A stretch of 64,000 nt of DNA from Chamaecrista fasciculata (Eukaryota; Streptophyta; Magnoliopsida; Fabales; Fabaceae). Made by a program: the position numbers and the translations under genes. The notes beneath the pieces are model-generated. The model was given only the letters and a program-made list of their open reading frames with translations, was not told the origin of the DNA and did no database searches. Positions 61,660 to 64,000 of the stretch are shown here, one piece after another; position 1 is the stretch's first letter; every line of letters begins with the position of its first letter. The stretch is from assembly GCA_003254925.1 (NCBI GenBank), contig QANZ01018151.1:103476-167475 (forward strand), given 5' to 3'.

Positions 61660-62300
61660 TAGGCTAAATTGCATGGAACCCCCTTGAATTATGACTTGTG
61701 TGCAAAGAACCCCCTTAACTTCAGAATATTACAAAAGACTCCCTTGAACTTTCTAAATTGAGCAAATCACCCTTTCTTTTTGGTACGTAAAAGTTTAGGT
61801 GAGTTGAGTCCCGATGGCTCAACAATGCCAGGGCATGCCTCAAGGCTCTATGAGCGCTTATAGAGGTACTTACAGATCGCCTACCAACAAGGCTCTCAAC
61901 ATCGACAACGAGATTCAAACTCACGACCTTATGAGTTATGAGTCAATTCCTTACCAATTGGACCAACCTTTGTTGGCACAAATCACCCTTTCTGTTACTA
62001 GCACTATTATCTTCTTGATAGATTTGCCAATTTACCATCTGAGACATATTACTTTTATCCAACTCATCTCCCACATGGAAACTTTTTTTTACCCTTTGTA
62101 ATATCCGAGTGAAGTTTTAAAAGGAACTCTTTGTTCTTTCAAGTTTGAGCAAGAATGTGGGGCTAAATCCAAATTTTAAGAAGCTTTGGTTAAAAAATAA
62201 AGGAGTTTAGGTGGGCTATTTTGAGAATAAAGAGTGAGGAGTCAAATAGGAGGGACCTAGTGGCAATAGAAAAAGGAGTGGAGGGATCAAACTAAGATAT
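61660..62300. other. Repeat-derived flank upstream of EMF1
   Basis: Phrases such as gaacccccttgaatt, gaacccccttaactt and gactcccttgaacttt repeat at 61676-61757, and related inverted phrases appear near 62100-62150. This is the pattern of an old transposon interrupted by the SINE at 61778-61978. No gene. Confidence 0.5.
61778..61978 (-). mobile_element. tRNA-derived SINE with 15-bp target duplication
   Basis: On the minus strand it has a polymerase III A box (TGGTCCAATTGG, plus 61954-61965) and B box (GTTTGAATC, plus 61912-61920) at tRNA-like spacing. It is flanked by perfect copies of caaatcaccctttct at 61763-61777 and 61979-61993. The element is about 200 bases with a short A-rich end near 61778. 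The intact duplication suggests a fairly recent insertion. Confidence 0.85.
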
Positions 62301-64000
62301 TGGGAGACTTTTTACGGGCTGAAACACGATTTTGTGGAGTTTGGGAACCTCACTGCACACCTTCCTCAGACGAAATTGCAAGGATATATGTATATACAGT
62401 TGCAAAGTTCAAAAAAAATAAAAGGATGAGCAGTGCATTTTGGGGAGAGAGAAAACAAAAGGAAAAAGGAGAGCTTGACTTTGGAGAAGAAAAGAAGAAG
62501 AAGGAAGAAGGGAAGATAAGAAGAAGATCATGGGCCTAAAGCCCACCGGGCCTGAGTAGCCCGGTCCGACAAAAATAAAATATGAGCACGATAAAAGGTC
62601 GAACAAAAATAGACTCAAATTTAAGAAGCCCGAATATTATCAAAGGCTTGGGCTCAAACTTTTTTCAACGCCGGTCCGAATAATATGTATATATTTTATA
62701 TTTTAAAATATAATATATATATATATTATAAAAGAAAAATCGTCAATAATATATATTATATATATACACTATAAAATTTGTAAGACAATGTGAATTTAAA
62801 GAAAAAATAGAAAATTTATATATATTGNTTGATTGTATAATTTTAAAAAATAAAAATAAAAGGGTCGATATTTGTGAAAAAAATGGCCAATCCGACTTGG
62901 ACAAACTTTTTAAGTGTTATTATACCTTAAAGCCCGACTTGTATTTTAATGGGCTCGGCTCGTGATTAGATATAAGGAAGAAGAAGAAGGAGGAGGAGGC
63001 ATGGCTTCAAAAAATTTTGAGGTAGGATACTAAACTCTACCATTGAGCTAACCAAGCCATTCTCCCATATCTAGGGGTTTGTTTCTCAGAAGGTGACTTA
63101 GGGTTTGGAGTTCATGAAGGGTTGGGATGGTTTTGAGTGCCAAATGCAAATGTATGATGTATGTTGATCAGTTGATGCTTTATGGTTTGAGAATTCATGA
63201 AATCCCTCTCCCCATCATATATATGATGGGTTTGAAACATGTATAGACTTTATGAATTCTCATCTCCCTTTCCTATGGTATTGTGGATGATGGTCATTTT
63301 GTATTTGAAATGTGGAAAGTGAAACCTTTATATATCTATGTTTTGAGTATGAGTGAATCATGCATGCAATTGAGTTTAGGATATGGAATCCCTCATGCAT
63401 GAATGAGAAAATTAAGTGGAAGCTAGGGTTTGAATTAGGAGTATGAACACTGTGAATTGAATTTGTTGGAACTTTTGCAAATGGTTCTTTTATGGTTTGT
63501 GGATGTAAAACTCGATCTCTTGCTGATGAAAAATTATGATGGATCTTGTTTGTGTTGAATTTTACTGAAAATTGGAGTTTTGTTGCAGAATTTCGCGATT
63601 TGGCTACAGGCCTCGGCACAAGGTCCATCATGTGAAACTGCAATGAGGTCTCACATCATGTGGCAATTACTGTTTCTTCTGTACGTGTTTTGTTATCTCT
63701 ATTCCTTCAAAATGCCTTTGTGATGTGATTATGCTTTGTATTGGGCATGAAATGTACTGTAGCTTAGATGGAGAACACATATTATTTGTAAATCTAGCAA
63801 GAGTGTGCAAATTATGGAATATAAAGGATATCAAAGTGAGCATGGGCCGGGTGGTAATGGAATTATATATATGCATGCATATGAAAAATGTCAACTATTG
63901 ATAGTTATATGAATAAACTTGATTTATCATTATGCTAAATTGCTCATGCATGTATGGTGACATGTTATTGGGATATATATATATATATATATATATATTT
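62301..64000. other. Right-end intergenic sequence
   Basis: Holds an N (62828), a 60-bp tRNA-like inverted segment (63001-63060), GA/GAA-rich runs and a TA microsatellite at the very end (63976-63998). Several open frames of 60-127 codons have no family features, and no exon could be supported. Confidence 0.45.

Noticed and set aside
63260..63643. 127-codon minus-strand open frame
   Set aside because: Composition is that of AT-rich non-coding DNA, with no domain, no homologous feel and no splice context; likely chance.

Overview
This window is nuclear DNA of a flowering plant, most likely a eudicot. It is AT-rich, its genes are broken by many GT-AG introns, and it carries plant-only families (a WAT1/UMAMIT transporter, EMF1, class II trehalose-phosphate synthase, an RSS3-like MYC_N protein) plus small plant transposons. 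There is no bacterial or organellar gene organisation. Eight single N bases mark assembly joints. Four of them sit exactly at the junction of a 160-218 bp direct repeat, which looks like unmerged contig overlap rather than biology.

Layout. 346-1431 (-): first three exons of a WAT1-related (UMAMIT-type) transporter that runs off the left edge. 1432-18900: a long gene-poor stretch with a SINE nested in a fold-back element, a three-Site-II promoter with an orphan 5' exon (5466-5701), a 47-bp inverted repeat (6405/6780) and a triple G-box plus TATA promoter-like site (10516-10778). 18921-21198 (+): a complete seven-exon RSS3-like gene. 24911-29864 (-): a threonyl-tRNA synthetase locus that has lost its central exons and carries two frameshifts. 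30881-41369 (-): a complete 18-exon AP-1 gamma-adaptin gene. 42393-45085: a tandem array with GC-rich palindromes. 46322-50300 (-): a complete class II TPS of the TPS9/TPS10 type with a 5'-UTR intron. 53085-53365 (+): an inverted, broken copy of part of EMF1. 53818-about 61350 (-): a complete EMF1 gene with Mutator-like MITEs in two introns. 61660-64000: transposon debris including a tRNA-derived SINE with a perfect 15-bp target duplication.

The genes are housekeeping and regulatory rather than one pathway: vesicle sorting (AP-1), sugar signalling (TPS), Polycomb silencing (EMF1), jasmonate-linked transcription (RSS3-like), membrane transport (WAT1) and translation (ThrRS). The order UMAMIT - RSS3-like - gamma-adaptin - TPS matches, from memory, Arabidopsis At1g60050 / At1g60060 / At1g60070 / At1g60140, so the backbone is an old conserved block. 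ThrRS and EMF1 are elsewhere in Arabidopsis.

The most unusual items are the palindromic satellite, whose stem arms change together between units, and the inverted EMF1 fragment facing its parent gene. All exon coordinates were read by eye from splice sites and reading frame and have no transcript support.
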